This document shows positions 52,582 through 63,581 of a stretch of 64,000 nucleotides of DNA, piece after piece; the stretch's first letter is position 1; the number at the start of each line of letters is the position of its first letter. The notes below the pieces were generated by a model. The model saw only the letters and a program-made list of their open reading frames with translations, did no database searches and was not told the origin of the DNA. Origin of the DNA: Eopsaltria australis (lineage: Eukaryota; Chordata; Aves; Passeriformes; Petroicidae). The stretch lies in contig JAVTVJ010001836.1 in NCBI GenBank assembly GCA_034509425.1, positions 1 through 64,000 of the forward strand, written 5' to 3'. The position numbers were made by a program, and so were the translations under genes.

Positions 52582-53895
52582 CTAAGAACCAGGCTCAGGA
52601 CCCAGGCCCCCGCAGTAGGCCCTGAGATGCCGCAGGGCCTCTGGCTGCATGGAATGCCTGCGGAGCAGTGCTCGGGGTGGCAGTGGGGGGAGCAGCCCTG
52701 CCCTGCCCGGCCCGGGGAGCTCCAGGGGCAGCGTTCCAGAGCCGCGGCGCTCCAGCAGCCCGGTCGGGTGCTGGAGCGGCCCGGGCATGGCTAGGTCAGG
52801 ATTGGGGGGGTCCCAGCGCAGGAGTTTGCCCCGTGGAGGATCAGGGGCTGGGGCCCAACGCGATGTGGGGCCGACGGGAGACACCCGTTCTGTCCAGGTG
52901 ACCCCTGGCAGCCCTGAGACCTCGCGCCCCTCCACGCTGTGCCGGCGTGGGCGCAACTGCAGCCCCTCCAGCCCCATGGCCAGCTGCTCCGGGGGGGCCG
53001 ACGTCCCTTCCAGGGGCCCCCGTGGCCCCCCAGGGGAACCCCATGAACCTTCTGAGGTGCCCCTTGTCCCCTCCAAGGGTCTCCGTGTCCCCTCCAGGGG
53101 TCCCCGTATCTCATCTAAGGTTCTCCGTGCTCCCTCTGGGGGTCCCTGTGTCCCTTCCAGGCTTCCCTGTGTCCCCTCAGAGTGTCCCCGCATCCCTTCC
53201 ACCCCCGGCACTACCAGCCCCCACGGCTCCGAGTTGAGCCTCTTCAGCTGCCGCTTCGGCCCGGTCCGGGATGGTTCTGGAGCAGCGCCTGGAGTCGTGG
53301 GCGGGAAGCGGAACACATCGCGCTCCTCGTCCCTCGCGCTGGCGCCCGGTGACGCCGCCGCCCGCACCTGCACCTGGGAGGGGGACGCGCAGAGGGCGGG
53401 CGACGGGGGCGAGTTCAGGTACTGCCGGGTGGTCTTGGTGCCGCGGGGCGACGTGGCCGAGGTGATGATGATGACGTCGCGGCCGCGCTCCCGACACGCG
53501 TCCAGCAGCACCTGCAGCGTCTCCCGGTCCCCGCTCTCCAGGGCGTAAACCAGCGCGGAGCCACCCGCGTAATCCCGGGCGCTGGGGTCGGCGCCGTGGG
53601 CCAGCAGGACGGCGGCCACGGCCGGGCCGGCACGCTCGGCGCAGGCGTGCATGAGTGCCGTCTTCCCGGATTTGTCGGGAATGTTGGGATCGGCACCGTT
53701 CTCCAGAAGGTACTGGACCATCCGCGGCTGCTCGGGCGGGTCGGCGTAGCCGGCACGGCACGCTGCCATCAGCGGCGTCGTGCCCGCCGCATTGCCTTCG
53801 TTGATGTAGGCTCCCCCCTCCAGCAGCAGCCGGGTCAGGCGGAATTTCCCTTGGGATACGGCGCGCAGCAGCGCCGAACCCTCCGCCGGGATCAT
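52582..53895 (-). CDS. ANKRD34A: Ankyrin repeat domain-containing protein 34A
   Basis: Ankyrin-repeat protein of unknown biochemical role, brain-enriched in mammals. The coding region is one exon, as in mammals. The start MIPAEGSALLRAV matches the mammalian MLHTEGHALLRAV and gives 437 aa (human 496). An in-frame ATG at 53949 would add 18 residues (MPSPVHRPPSAAVPLGLP). A splice acceptor (ccccttgcag) near 53999 shows that the open frame further upstream is not coding. Four ankyrin repeats span about residues 5-150 (LLEGGAYINEG, NGADPNIPDKSGKTALMHAC, HGADPSARDYAGGSALVYAL). Family motifs TRQYLNSPPSP, LKRLNSEPWGLV, LLERRGSGTLPL and RRHSMQPEALR follow. A tandem heptapeptide expansion sits between the last ankyrin repeat and the C terminus. 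Confidence 0.93.
   Translation of the reverse strand: MIPAEGSALLRAVSQGKFRLTRLLLEGGAYINEGNAAGTTPLMAACRAGYADPPEQPRMVQYLLENGADPNIPDKSGKTALMHACAERAGPAVAAVLLAHGADPSARDYAGGSALVYALESGDRETLQVLLDACRERGRDVIIITSATSPRGTKTTRQYLNSPPSPALCASPSQVQVRAAASPGASARDEERDVFRFPPTTPGAAPEPSRTGPKRQLKRLNSEPWGLVVPGVEGMRGHSEGTQGSLEGTQGPPEGARRTLDEIRGPLEGTRRPLEGTRGTSEGSWGSPGGPRGPLEGTSAPPEQLAMGLEGLQLRPRRHSVEGREVSGLPGVTWTERVSPVGPTSRWAPAPDPPRGKLLRWDPPNPDLAMPGPLQHPTGLLERRGSGTLPLELPGPGRAGLLPPLPPRALLRRHSMQPEALRHLRAYCGGLGPEPGS
52998..53190 (-). repeat. Coding 21-bp minisatellite in ANKRD34A
   Basis: About nine in-frame 21-bp units encode a degenerate heptapeptide EGTRGPL (EGTQGSL, EGTQGPP, EGARRTL, DEIRGPL, EGTRRPL and so on). It keeps the frame open and is absent from the mammalian protein as I recall it. 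Confidence 0.85.
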
Positions 53896-53999
53896 GGGGA
53901 GCCCCAGTGGCACTGCGGCGCTGGGGGGGCGGTGGACAGGGCTGGGCATGGCCGGGCTCACAGGACGGAGTGAAGGGATAGGGGTGGCACTCGCTTGCT

Positions 54000-55300
54000 G
54001 CAAGGGGAGAGGACGCGGGGTGAGACCCCTGAGTCCCCCAGGATTGGCACAGGGTGAGACCCTGGAGTCCCCCAGGATGGGGTGTCCCCCCTTCCCTGCC
54101 TCAATTTCCCCAGCAAGAGAGGGTTCCCGCAAGGTCGAGTCCTTCAGCCTGTGTCCCTGACCCACGTCCCCCCTGCCTGCATCCACAAACCCCGCCTGCT
54201 CCTGCCGGCAGTTCCTCTCACATTCCTCAAATCCCTTCCTGCACCCCCTCCTCATCCTCCTCACCCTCCTCCCTTTGCCCCACCTGCTTCCCCTGCCTAC
54301 AACCCTATCCCTACCTGTACTCCTATACCCTGGCCGTACGCCCCATCCCGGCCGGTACCCCGATCTCTGTCCACACCCTATCCCTGCCTGAACGATGTCC
54401 CCATGGCGACGGCCGCTCATCCCGCTCCGATCAGCCGGGAAAATGGGGGAGAATCCACCACCTTCCCAGTCCCCTCCATCCCCTCAGTGAGACACCCCCG
54501 AGCCCGGGCCTGGGGGCTGCCCCGTCACCCCCCACACAGTGGGGACACCCCACAGGGGGGACCCCCCATTCAGCCCCGCTCTATTCCCATGTTACCGTGG
54601 CAACCGTAGCGTGGGGTCCCTCCGCTCCGGGTCCCGGTTCCTACGGCCCCCGGGATGGGGGTGTCGGGGACGGCGGCCCGTGGCCGCCATCCTGGCCTGC
54701 CGCCGGTGAGGCGGGGGGGCGGGAGGTGATGGGGAGGGTCCCCCCTCCCGCAGCGCTATTTTTGGCAGCTGCCGGCGCGGGGGGGCTAGAGCAGGATGAA
54801 TCACCCACGGCGCATCCAGCGCCCGGCCCTGCGTGGGGATGAGGAGGGGGGGACCAGGGGCTGGGGACACAGGAGACTGTCGGGGGCCCGTGGGGCAGTG
54901 AGACTGGGGGTCACAGTCCAGCAGGACTGAGGGTCATGGAGAAGAGGGGCTGGGGATGGCCGTGCAGGGGGGCTGAGGGCCCTGGAGCATCGGACATTGG
55001 GGAAGGCCAGGGGGCAGCGGGCGTGAGGGTTCCAAAACAGTAGGGCTGGGGGCCGTGGGGCAGCGGGACTGGGGGGCACAGCACAGCGGGAATAGGGGCC
55101 AGGGCGGCCCTAGTACCGGAGGGCCGAGCTACCCCAGGGCAGAGGGGCTGGGGGGGGTCCGGGCGTGGGGAGCCGAGGGACCCTTTGATCCCCCTTTTCT
55201 TACCCCTTTTCACCCTCTTTCCCCACCCCTCGCCCCCGTCACCGCCCCCGCCCCGTCCATCCATTGATCCCGCTCTCGGCCCCGCCCCCCGCTCTGACCC
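54000..55300. other. ANKRD34A 5' region and spacer to POLR3GL
   Basis: Contains the ANKRD34A 5' intron (acceptor near 53999) and a CpG-rich promoter side near 54590-54720. 54900-55090 has repeats of 'gggggctgggggcc.tggggcagcggg'. The long open frames here, including 54911-55879 on the minus strand, are GC-driven and match nothing known. Confidence 0.5.
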
Positions 55301-55950
55301 GCCAATCAGCGCGGGGCTCGTACCCAAGCACCGCCCCCTCCGCGCGGGGCGGGGCCGCCGCGGCCGCGGCCACGTGTGGAGCGACTGCGCTTGCGCGGGT
55401 TGGGAGCGGCGCGGGGCTCGGCACCGGGACCGGGGGTACGAGGGGGACACCGGGACCGGGAGGGCCACCGGGAGAACCCAGGACCGGGGATGGGGACGGG
55501 GACCGAGACTGGGTGCCACCGTTGGGGGCCATCGGGACCGGGTGGTGCACAGAGACAGGACACCGGGACAGGGATGGGGAGTACGGGAACGGGGATCAGG
55601 GGGACACACCGGGACTATGATCAGGACTGGGACCGGTTTTCGGGAAGGAAAAGAGCCGGCACTGAAGAGCACCGGCACCGGGACCGAGAACGGGGTGAAA
55701 CCGGGACTGTGGGGGGGACGCCGGGACCGGGAGCCGGGACGGGGGATAATCACGTCCGGGGGGACAACCGGGACGGAGTGAGTGAGAGAGGCTCCGTGGC
55801 CGGACCGAGGGAGGAACTGGTTTGGGAAGCGGGACCGCGGAGAGGAGGGAATGGACGGGGACGGGACTCGGGGCATCACCGGGACCGGGCAGGGGAGAAC
55901 TCGATGGAGGTGTCACCGTGCCCCCCTTGTCCCCAGCGGCCCCCGGGGCT
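55300..55950 (+). promoter_or_regulatory. POLR3GL CpG-island promoter and 5' UTR
   Basis: CpG-rich block with 'cacgtg' (55372-55377) and 'gcgcttgcgcgg' near the presumed start site. It is followed by about 400 bp of 'gggaccggga' repeats. A splice acceptor (cttgtccccag, 55936) 18 bases before the ATG shows a non-coding first exon upstream. Confidence 0.6.
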
Positions 55951-55954
55951 CAGC

Positions 55955-57398
55955 ATGGCGGGCCGGGGCCGCGGCCGCGGCCGGGGACAGATGACGTTCA
56001 ACGTGGAGGCCGTGGGGATCGGGAAGGGGGACGCGCTGCCCCCGCCCACGCTGCAGCCCTCTCCCCTCTTCCCGGTGAGTCCTCCGGGGGTTTGGGGGTC
56101 CGGAGGCCCCCTCGGGGGTTGAGCACTGACACGCTCATCACGTCCGTGCCCCCGACCCAGGCCCTGGAGCGCCGCGCCGCGCCCCTTCCCGGGGGCGAGG
56201 AGGGCGAGTATATGCTGGCCCTGAAGCAGGAGCTGCGCAGGGCGATGAGGGGGCTTCCCTACTTCGTCAAACCGGGGGCACCCCGCAGAGGTACCGGGGC
56301 GGGGGGCGGGGGCGGTCTGTGGATCCTGACCCTCCTGTATGCCCCTGTGAGGAGGAGGGATGGGAATGGGTTTTAAAGGGAGCCTATCCCAATCCCCACT
56401 GTCCCCTCCACCCTGCTGCTCCATGGCCTTTCCAGCGCTGTCACCCTACTCAGCGTCCCCACCCCCCACCCCACCAGACTGGGACCCTCCAGCCCCACCC
56501 AAATTGTTTCTCCCCTCCATTTTATTCCCCCCAGCTGCACCACCTCGTGCCATCAACCATCCTCATGTGGGTCCCACAGGTGTCCCTGGGGGTGGGTGTC
56601 CCCTAAGTCCCCCCAGAGTGTCCCCCCGCACTCCCTCCTGCTGTCCCCACAGACATCGAGCGCTACTCAGACAAGTACCAGCTCTCCAGCCCCGTGGACA
56701 GTGCCATCGACTGGAAACCAGGTTGGGGGACACGGGAGGGCACCTGGAGGGGACATGGAGACTTGGGGTTAACTGGGGGGCTAACCAGCCTCCCACTTTG
56801 CCCCATTTTGGCCACTAGACTGGAGGCGGCTCCCACGGGAGCTGAAGATTCGGGTGCAGCGGCTACGGAAAGGCACGGAAAGGCAGTGAGTGACCCCATC
56901 CTGCACCCACCCCGTGTGTCCCCTCTTTTCCCTGGGGGCTGACAGTCCCCTGTGCCCCTCCAGGGACCGCTCCCTTCGTCCCCAAGCAACACGTGGCCCT
57001 CGACAAAGAGGAGACTATTAAGAAGCTGGAGGTAGTGAGGTGAAGGTGGGGGTGTCCCCACTGATTGGAAATTGGGGTGTCTCCCCCCCGGTAACACTCC
57101 CCTGACCCACCCAGAGCCTGGAGAAGAAGGAGGAGGAAGTGACATCGGAGGAGGAAGAGGAGAAGGAGGAGGAAGAAGAGGGGAAGGAGGAGGAAGAGGA
57201 GGAGTACGATGAGGAGGAGCACGAAGAGGTGGAAAGAGGGGAACCCTGGGGAGGTTGTTGGGGTGGGGACATCCCCAGGTACCACCGTGTTCCCCCTGTG
57301 TCCCCCCACAGGAGACTGACTACGTCCTGTCCTACTTTGACAACGGGGAGAGCTTTGGCCCTGACAGCGATGATAATGGCGACGAGGCAGTGTACTGA
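55955..57398 (+). CDS. POLR3GL: RNA polymerase III subunit RPC7-like (frame broken in exon 4)
   Basis: RPC32-beta, partner of POLR3C/RPC62 in the Pol III initiation subcomplex. Seven coding exons: 55955-56074, 56161-56290, 56653-56721, 56819-56885, 56964-57031, 57115-57228 and 57312-57398. MAGRGRGRGRGQMTFNVEAV, ALPPPTLQPSPLFP, YSDKYQLSSPVDSAIDWKP, DWRRLPRELKIRV and the acidic tail ending GDEAVY identify the gene. Exon 4 is 67 bases, but the phases of its neighbours need a multiple of three. A 10-bp tandem duplication (acggaaaggc twice, 56865-56884) ends one base before the donor. With one copy the frame runs through to the normal stop; as given, translation ends in exon 5 (a TAA near 57020) and loses the acidic tail. 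This could be a real mutation, an allele or an assembly error. Every other exon is intact, which argues against an old pseudogene. Confidence 0.9.
56865..56884 (+). repeat. 10-bp duplication at POLR3GL exon 4 donor
   Basis: Two perfect copies of acggaaaggc are followed by A|GTGAGTG. Removing one leaves the same donor and restores phase 1 for the next exon. Confidence 0.95.
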
Positions 57399-57944
57399 CA
57401 CTGAGAACGAGTACCCACAAGAGCAGGCACCCCCAGGCTGTGGGGACCCCCGAGAGTGGGGGCCCTCCTGCAGCAGCAGGGACACCCTGAAAGTAGGGAC
57501 TCCCCCATGCCCCTGGCACACCAGCGACCCCTTGCCCTGCCCCCAGGACAGTGGGGACCTCCTTACCCTTGTCATGGTTAGCAGGGTTCCCCTCACCTCC
57601 CCAGGACAGTGGGGACCCCCTCACCCCACCACCTGGAAGCAGGGACCCTCTTATCCCTCGGGGACATTGGGGTCCCCCATCACCCCAGCTTGGGGCACCC
57701 GCGTCCCCTGCCTGCCCGTCATCCTCCGTACAACCACCAGGTGGCGCCGGGGGTCCAGGCCAGGAGGGTGGGGCGGGGACCCCCGGCCGTGTCCCCAAGC
57801 AGGGAGGTGACAGGGTGCTCGTGCTTTTGGGGTGGGTTTTGGTGTGATGGGGAGACCCTAAGTGTTCTCTGGCCCCCTCTGACCACCCCAGCCCTCTTAC
57901 AGCAGCTTTTTAACTTCTGTGCTTTTTAAACAAATTTTGCGTGC

Positions 57945-57950
57945 ATTAAA
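57945..57950 (+). terminator. POLR3GL: POLR3GL poly(A) signal
   Basis: ATTAAA about 550 bases after the stop, followed by a GT-rich stretch. Confidence 0.7.
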
Positions 57951-58019
57951 GTGGATTTTGTTATTTCTGGCTCAGCTCTGCGTGCTTTTTGCGTGGGGGG
58001 TTGGATAAGGGGGTTGCCG

Positions 58020-58700
58020 GGGGAAAAGAGGAACTGTAAGTGGTGAAAGGTAGTTTTTTGAGGTGGAAAACGTGTTTCCTTGATGACGGAAAGATGGTAT
58101 TTTGGGAGGAAAGGTTTTATGGGGAAGGGAAGGTGGGTTTTTGGGTGGAGAAAGTGGTTTTCAGGAGATAAAAGTTTTTTGGGGGGAGAAAGTTATTGTT
58201 CTTTGAAAAGTGGTTTTTGGGTGGAAAGATGGATTTTTTGGGAGTAAAAGTATAGTTTTGGGAGGGAAAGGTATCTTCTTGTGGGTAAAGATGTATTTTT
58301 TGGGGAAACGATGTATTTCTGGGGAGGGAAAGGTATGTTTCAGGTGGAAGGTGCATTTTTGAGGAAGGAAAGTTTTTTTTTTTTTGTGAGGTAGGTTTTC
58401 TTTGGAGGGGCAAGGTGTATTTTTTTTAATATGGATTTTAGGGGGAGAGGTGGATTTTGGGGGAGGGAAGGGTGGTTTTTATCAGGGATGAGTTTTTGGA
58501 GTGAGAAAAGGTGGATTTTTGTGGGGGAGACTTTTCAGGGGAAAGAAATTTTTTGGTGGGGAGAGATGGCTCTTTTTGGTGGGGCGGGAGTGTTTTTGTG
58601 GGGATAAAAGTGTTTGGGGGAGGAAGGTGTTTTGGGGAAGGGCCATGAGAATTTTTTGAGAAGGAAGGAGTGTTTTTTCTCGGAGAGGGGTGTGTTTGTG
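58020..58700. repeat. 'gaaaggtggttttttggggg' minisatellite
   Basis: About 25 degenerate units of 25-30 bp, G/T rich on the + strand with very few C. Minus-strand frames across it read as Pro/Lys/Asn/Phe repeats and are not genes. Confidence 0.9.
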
Positions 58701-58704
58701 CCAT

Positions 58705-60165
58705 GGGCGAGGGGCGGGCTGCTCACATGAGTGTCACATGCTGGCCCCCTCTCCCCCCCCGCCCGGGGCCGGTTCCTGTTTGAGGCCACAAACATTCCAG
58801 CAGTTGTGGACTTCCAGCTGCTCCCATGCCACCCCCCTTTTTATCCTTGTTTCCCTCTTTCTCCCCTCTTTCCAGGCATCTGTAGGAACCATAGGACTCC
58901 CATCTGTGGCCCCCGATGTTTTCAGGGGGTGAGATCCGCCCCCCGCCCCCCCAGCCTGGGGAAGGATTTGGGACTGGGCGAGATGCCCAAATCCCTTGGA
59001 TAAGTGTCCCCCCTGCCAGTCGCATGCTTCAGTTTCCCCCATACCGTGGGGCCTGTCCCACCTCCATGGGTCCCCTCGTGCTTCCATCCCATTCCCATCC
59101 CATATTCCCACCCCATTCTGATCCTGGAGGCTCTCACTGCTCCCCTGCCAGTGCTCCCAGTTTACCCCAGGCCCTTTGGCTCAGTTGGAATTCATCAGGA
59201 AGCCCCGGAGCCAGCATAGATCACAGGCCCAGAGGCAGGGAACTGTTCTGAAGGGGGTCCCCAAACCATGGGGGTTGTCTCCAAAAACCAGGGAGGGTCA
59301 GGCTGAACTCCCAGATCTGTGTGGATCCTGCTCCAGAGCTGCTCTGGCACAAAGGCCAGGTAGAGGAATGATGGGGGAGGTTTATGACCTTAATTAGTTT
59401 AATTGGAGCTGTAAACTGGGGAGGGGGGCAGGGTGAGTGCAGGGTTCAGCCCCGGCGGGTGGGGGGGAGTTTGGAGCCTGGTGCTGGCTCCTCCCGGGCC
59501 TTTTCCAGGGGGGAAAATCAACTGTTTCAGGGAGGTGTTTATGTAGGTTCTCCAGCAGGGGACTGGCAGCTTCTCCCTAACTTCTGGGGAGGAGCCTTGG
59601 GCTGTCCGTGCCCCCCCTTCCCACAGCCCTCTCGGCCCAACCCATCCCTGGCCCGGAGAAGGTGACCCTTTGCCTCCTTGGCTGGGAGCCAGAACGCCTC
59701 CAGCTCCAAAGGAAAACTGAGGCACGGACAGGGATAAGACTTGCGGGGGGAGAGGGGGGCAGTGGGGGAGGCACAGCAGCTTTGGGGGGGCCTCCAAGTG
59801 GGAGAGAGGGCAAGAAGCAGAGCCAAGGTCATGGCCTTGTTCTTCGACACCAGCACCTTTCACCCACATCCCAAAAATCAGCCAGGGGGGCTCCTTCAGC
59901 AGTGCCAAAAAAGGCAGGAACAGCAGGAATACTCTCCCGCCTGCCTCAGTTTCCCTGCTCTGCATCCCTCCCCGCCCTGTTTTATCTCTCTGTGCCTCAG
60001 TTTCCCCTCCCTGTACCACTTTCCTGCTCAGCTTTTTGCTTTTTCCCCTGGAAAAACCAGGAGACCCCCTCAGGGCTGCTCCCAGAAAAACCAGAAACTG
60101 GGAAAACAAGGTCAATCCCTGCCCCAAGGGGGTTTCTCATCCTCCCAGCCCAGAGAGGGATACGA
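58705..60165. other. POLR3GL-TXNIP convergent spacer
   Basis: No recognisable coding exon, RNA or transposon. 'gaggcacagg' and 'ctcagtttcccc' motifs recur singly (for example 59705, 59995), as in other introns of this window. Open frames here match nothing known. Confidence 0.5.
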
Positions 60166-60187
60166 GAGAAAGGCAGCATTTCACTCG

Positions 60188-60193
60188 TTTATT
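60188..60193 (-). terminator. TXNIP: TXNIP poly(A) signal
   Basis: AATAAA on the minus strand (within 'gcaataaacgagtg'), giving a 3' UTR of about 600 bases. Confidence 0.75.
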
Positions 60194-60781
60194 GCAAATT
60201 TTGCCCCCCAGGGGCCACAAAAAGGTACAAAATTTGCATTTCTGTGCTTTCCCCCCCCTCCCCAAAATACTATGTACAAAACCGAAGAGTACAAAAGGCA
60301 TCAGTCGCGGTAACGGGTTTGTGTCGCGACAGGACGGAGTCATGACGTCACAGTGTTCCCCTCCCTCGGCGGGAGTGCAGGGCAGGCAGAGCAGCACCCA
60401 GACTTACAGAATTAGGATGGAATTAGTTAACACCAGAGTTTCCCGCCTGTCACCATATGTCATGACAGGGCAAGGACAGGCAGCGTGTCCCAACAGCCAC
60501 AACAGCCGAGGTTCTCCAGCTCTTTTCCAGCCGGATCCCCCTTGTCTCCCCCCAGTCTGTGAGGGTTCTCTGCTGGCTCGGAGTGCCAGGCTTTTCCACA
60601 AGATTTGGGTGCCCAGGATGGTCCTGGAACAGTGGTTCCTCAAGAATGCAGCATTTCCTCAGGAATGTGGCAGTTCCCCGGGAGCACTTCCCCTCCAGGT
60701 GTATGGGGCCAGATGTGCTGCAGGTGTGTGGCACATGGAGTCGAGTCCAGAAAAGCGGGAGCAACCCGCTGGCTGTGGCGC

Positions 60782-63329
60782 TCACTGGACGTTGTTGTTG
60801 GCGACACAGGGGTCCACCTGGGCGACGGAGCAGGAAGCAGGTGAGGGATTCAGGCAGGTGATCCCAGATCCACCTGGCCCATCCCGTGCTGGTGCCGGGC
60901 TCACCTCCGTGTAGGTGGGGGGTGGCATGAACTTGAACTCAGGTGCATACATGAAGATGGGACTGTCAAATCCATCGGGATCATCCAGAAGTGGTGTGGT
61001 GGGACTTTCCAGCCGGTGATCCTCGGGAACGATGTCCAGGTAGCAGGGGGGGGCTGTGGGGATGCAGGGAGGGATACATGAGCTCACCTGTGCACAGCCA
61101 CTGAGGGGGTCCCTACACTGTGATCCCACCACCCAGGGATCCCACCCCGTGGATCCCATTCCACTCACCCTCTGGAGCATCCGGGAGGTTCAGGTCCACC
61201 CAGCTCATCTCAGAACTTGTCTGACTGGCCATGCTGGAGCTGCGGCTCCCGATGCCCGAGCGACTCCCGATCACCAGCGGCAGCTCCAGGATGATTTTCT
61301 TGGAGCCTGGGACACTGACGTAGATCTGCAGAAGAGCCAGGATTTAGGGGTGTTTGGGACAGGATGAAGATCCCCATGATAAGGAGGAAGATGAGGGGAT
61401 CCACCACTCACCTGCAGGAAATACTCCACACGGAGGATGTTGCAGCCCAGGATAGAGGGTTTGAGCTTCCGAACACGGATGGTTTTGCCACGCCAGGATT
61501 CAGAGGTACCAGAGATTATGTGATTCCCACGAACACAGGAGAGTTTCTGGGTGAAGACCTTGGTCTGGCCATTGGCCAGGTATGTGTGCTTGGCCACAAT
61601 GGCTGCCTTGGGCACCACGATGCGTGAGCAGGTGTTCTCAAAGTCCGCATTGATACAGATCTCGTCGCCTGCCAAGGGAAGGACCCAGATGTTAGGCATG
61701 TCAGGGGTTTCCTTACTGGTTTCCCCGCTCTCAGTTCCCTGTTCCCAGCAACCCTCACCTTCACAGAAGCCCTTCCTGTCGATCTGGGCACTGACAGACA
61801 CACGTCCGTCTGGGATGAACATACACGACACTTTCTTCTCCTTCTTGGCTGCAACTGGAGACTGCAGAGAGAGGGAATGGTCACATGCTGGCCCCATCCT
61901 GTCCTCCCCACCCTCTTCCCTTCCTTCCTTCCCTTTTTGCTACCAACCCTCAGATTCCCCTGAAGTACAGAATCCGCCCCACCCAGTGTCAGTTTCTGGA
62001 ATTATCCAGAACTCCTTAATCCCACCCTTAATCCTGCTCAACCCAGATCTGATTAAAGACACCTGGATGCCACTGGATTGGGTTGACCCTCCCCAAGGGC
62101 TTTTCTCCCAAGTCTTCTGAGAACTCGGGGCTCACCAGCAATTCCGGGGTGTTCACATCCACGGGATCCATCACCTCGAAGCGTTTTTTGATCTGCTGTG
62201 TGGGACAGGCTGGACGCTCCAGAGACGCCTTCACCCAGTAATCCACAGAGCCATACTTCCCTTTGAATGTGGTGCCCAGTGGCCTACAGACATGCAGGGG
62301 GTCACTCCAGAGCCGAAACATGGATTTTCCAATTTAATCCCATCCCCAGAGGCAGGTGCTGCCTCATACTCACCCCTGGGGCAGCTCGAAGCCGAATTTG
62401 TACTCATACTTGTTCCCAGGTCTCAGGATGACAGAGCCATCCTCATCTGGAGGAGAGAAGGGGAGGGAAACATCAGAGGAAGCTCCAGGTTGATCCTCGG
62501 TTCTGAGGGCATTAGGTAACATCTGTCCCCGCCCCGGGTACCCTGTGTTCTCTCTGTGCTGCTCCCTTCACCTCACCAACACCCCAAGCCCCTGGGGCAG
62601 AACACAGTGTCCCACTGGCTCCACCCCACTCCAGCTTCCCCTTATCTCCCGGCTCCAGCCCCAGGGTGTGATCCTTTGCCCTTCCCTGACTGTACCACCA
62701 AAGTTACCAACCCCTGCGGTGTCAAAACACACCATGGGAGCTCCCCAGGCTCTGATTTTGCCCTTTAGCTCCCAAACTTCGACCTGACTCGGCCAAACCT
62801 TCCACTGTTCCTAAGTTTTTCTAGATTTGGTCATTTTTCCACATTCCAGACACAGCATCAACTCTGTGTCGGTGATCAAGGGGTTCTGCTGGGACCCACC
62901 ACAGCACCCATGTGGCCAGTCCCAGGGGTGCCCCTGTTGCTTTGTCCCCTCCCAAACCCTCTGCCTCCATCCAGCCCCAGCACACTCCCCATCTGGCCAA
63001 ACCCTGGGTCAGGGTTGAGTTGGGGTTATGAACCATTGTTGAAGCCAACCCTTGACCCCCTCCAGCCCTGTGCCCTCACCCGTGGGCTGCTCCTCAAGTG
63101 CCAGCACATCCTCGAAGCGCAGGTACTCCATCTCCTGCCGGCACTGGGCTGGGCCCTTGGCCCAGGTGACCCTGGCCACGCCACATGCCAACACCTTGAC
63201 AGCGCTGACACGGGTCACCTCGGCCACCTCCACCAGCACACGCCCAGCCACCTTGTCCCCGCTGCAATAGACCTTGTCGGGCTCGCTGAAGGCCACCACG
63301 AAGCTCTTCACCTTCTTGAACATCACCAT
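60782..63329 (-). CDS. TXNIP: Thioredoxin-interacting protein (alpha-arrestin)
   Basis: Alpha-arrestin that restrains glucose uptake and, in mammals, binds thioredoxin. Eight coding exons, 63329-63080, 62446-62374, 62283-62136, 61861-61759, 61668-61412, 61325-61169, 61053-60905 and 60817-60782, close in frame at 390 aa (human 391). The start MVMFKKVKSF is the family start; an open frame runs further upstream but is the 5' UTR. The arrestin N domain (1-150) and C domain (about 150-300; CMFIPDGRVSVSAQIDRKGF, SILGCNILRVEYFLQIYVSV) are both complete. Both PPxY motifs for NEDD4-type ligases are kept (PPCY and PPTY). Cys63 is present (QCRQ), but the residue aligned with Cys247 is Ser (GTSESW) and a Cys appears at 236 (KLSCVRGN). 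Confidence 0.97.
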
Positions 63330-63523
63330 AGCTGGGGCAGTACGGGGATGCACAAAAGAATGGCAGCAGGGCTTTATCCCCGTGAAGCAACAAAAGCCGC
63401 CCGAGCCAGGCAAGTCCGGGGCAAAAAGGCGATGGAACGCTTTGTTTTGAGGCGCGAGAGGTCTCCACAGGCTCCCCTGCCCTGGCACCTCAGCGTTCTG
63501 CGGACTCCGCAGCCGCCGCTATC

Positions 63524-63530
63524 TTTTATA
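63524..63530 (-). promoter_or_regulatory. TXNIP: TXNIP TATA box
   Basis: TATAAAA on the minus strand, about 195 bases upstream of the start codon. It would place transcription start near 63495. Confidence 0.75.
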
Positions 63531-63581
63531 GGCTCGGGAGCTCCGCCCACCCCCGCCCGCGCCTGTTGCTGCCGGGGGCGC

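Noticed and set aside
52582..54420. A 612-codon version of ANKRD34A
   Set aside because: A strong acceptor near 53999 and the family start at 53895 show that the upstream part is intron/5' UTR.
54911..55879. A 322-codon minus-strand open frame near POLR3GL
   Set aside because: Pro/Arg/Ser-rich translation of a GC-rich promoter and repeat; no start context or domain.
56819..57398. POLR3GL as an old processed or decayed pseudogene
   Set aside because: Introns, splice sites, poly(A) signal and every other exon are intact; only the 10-bp duplication disrupts it.
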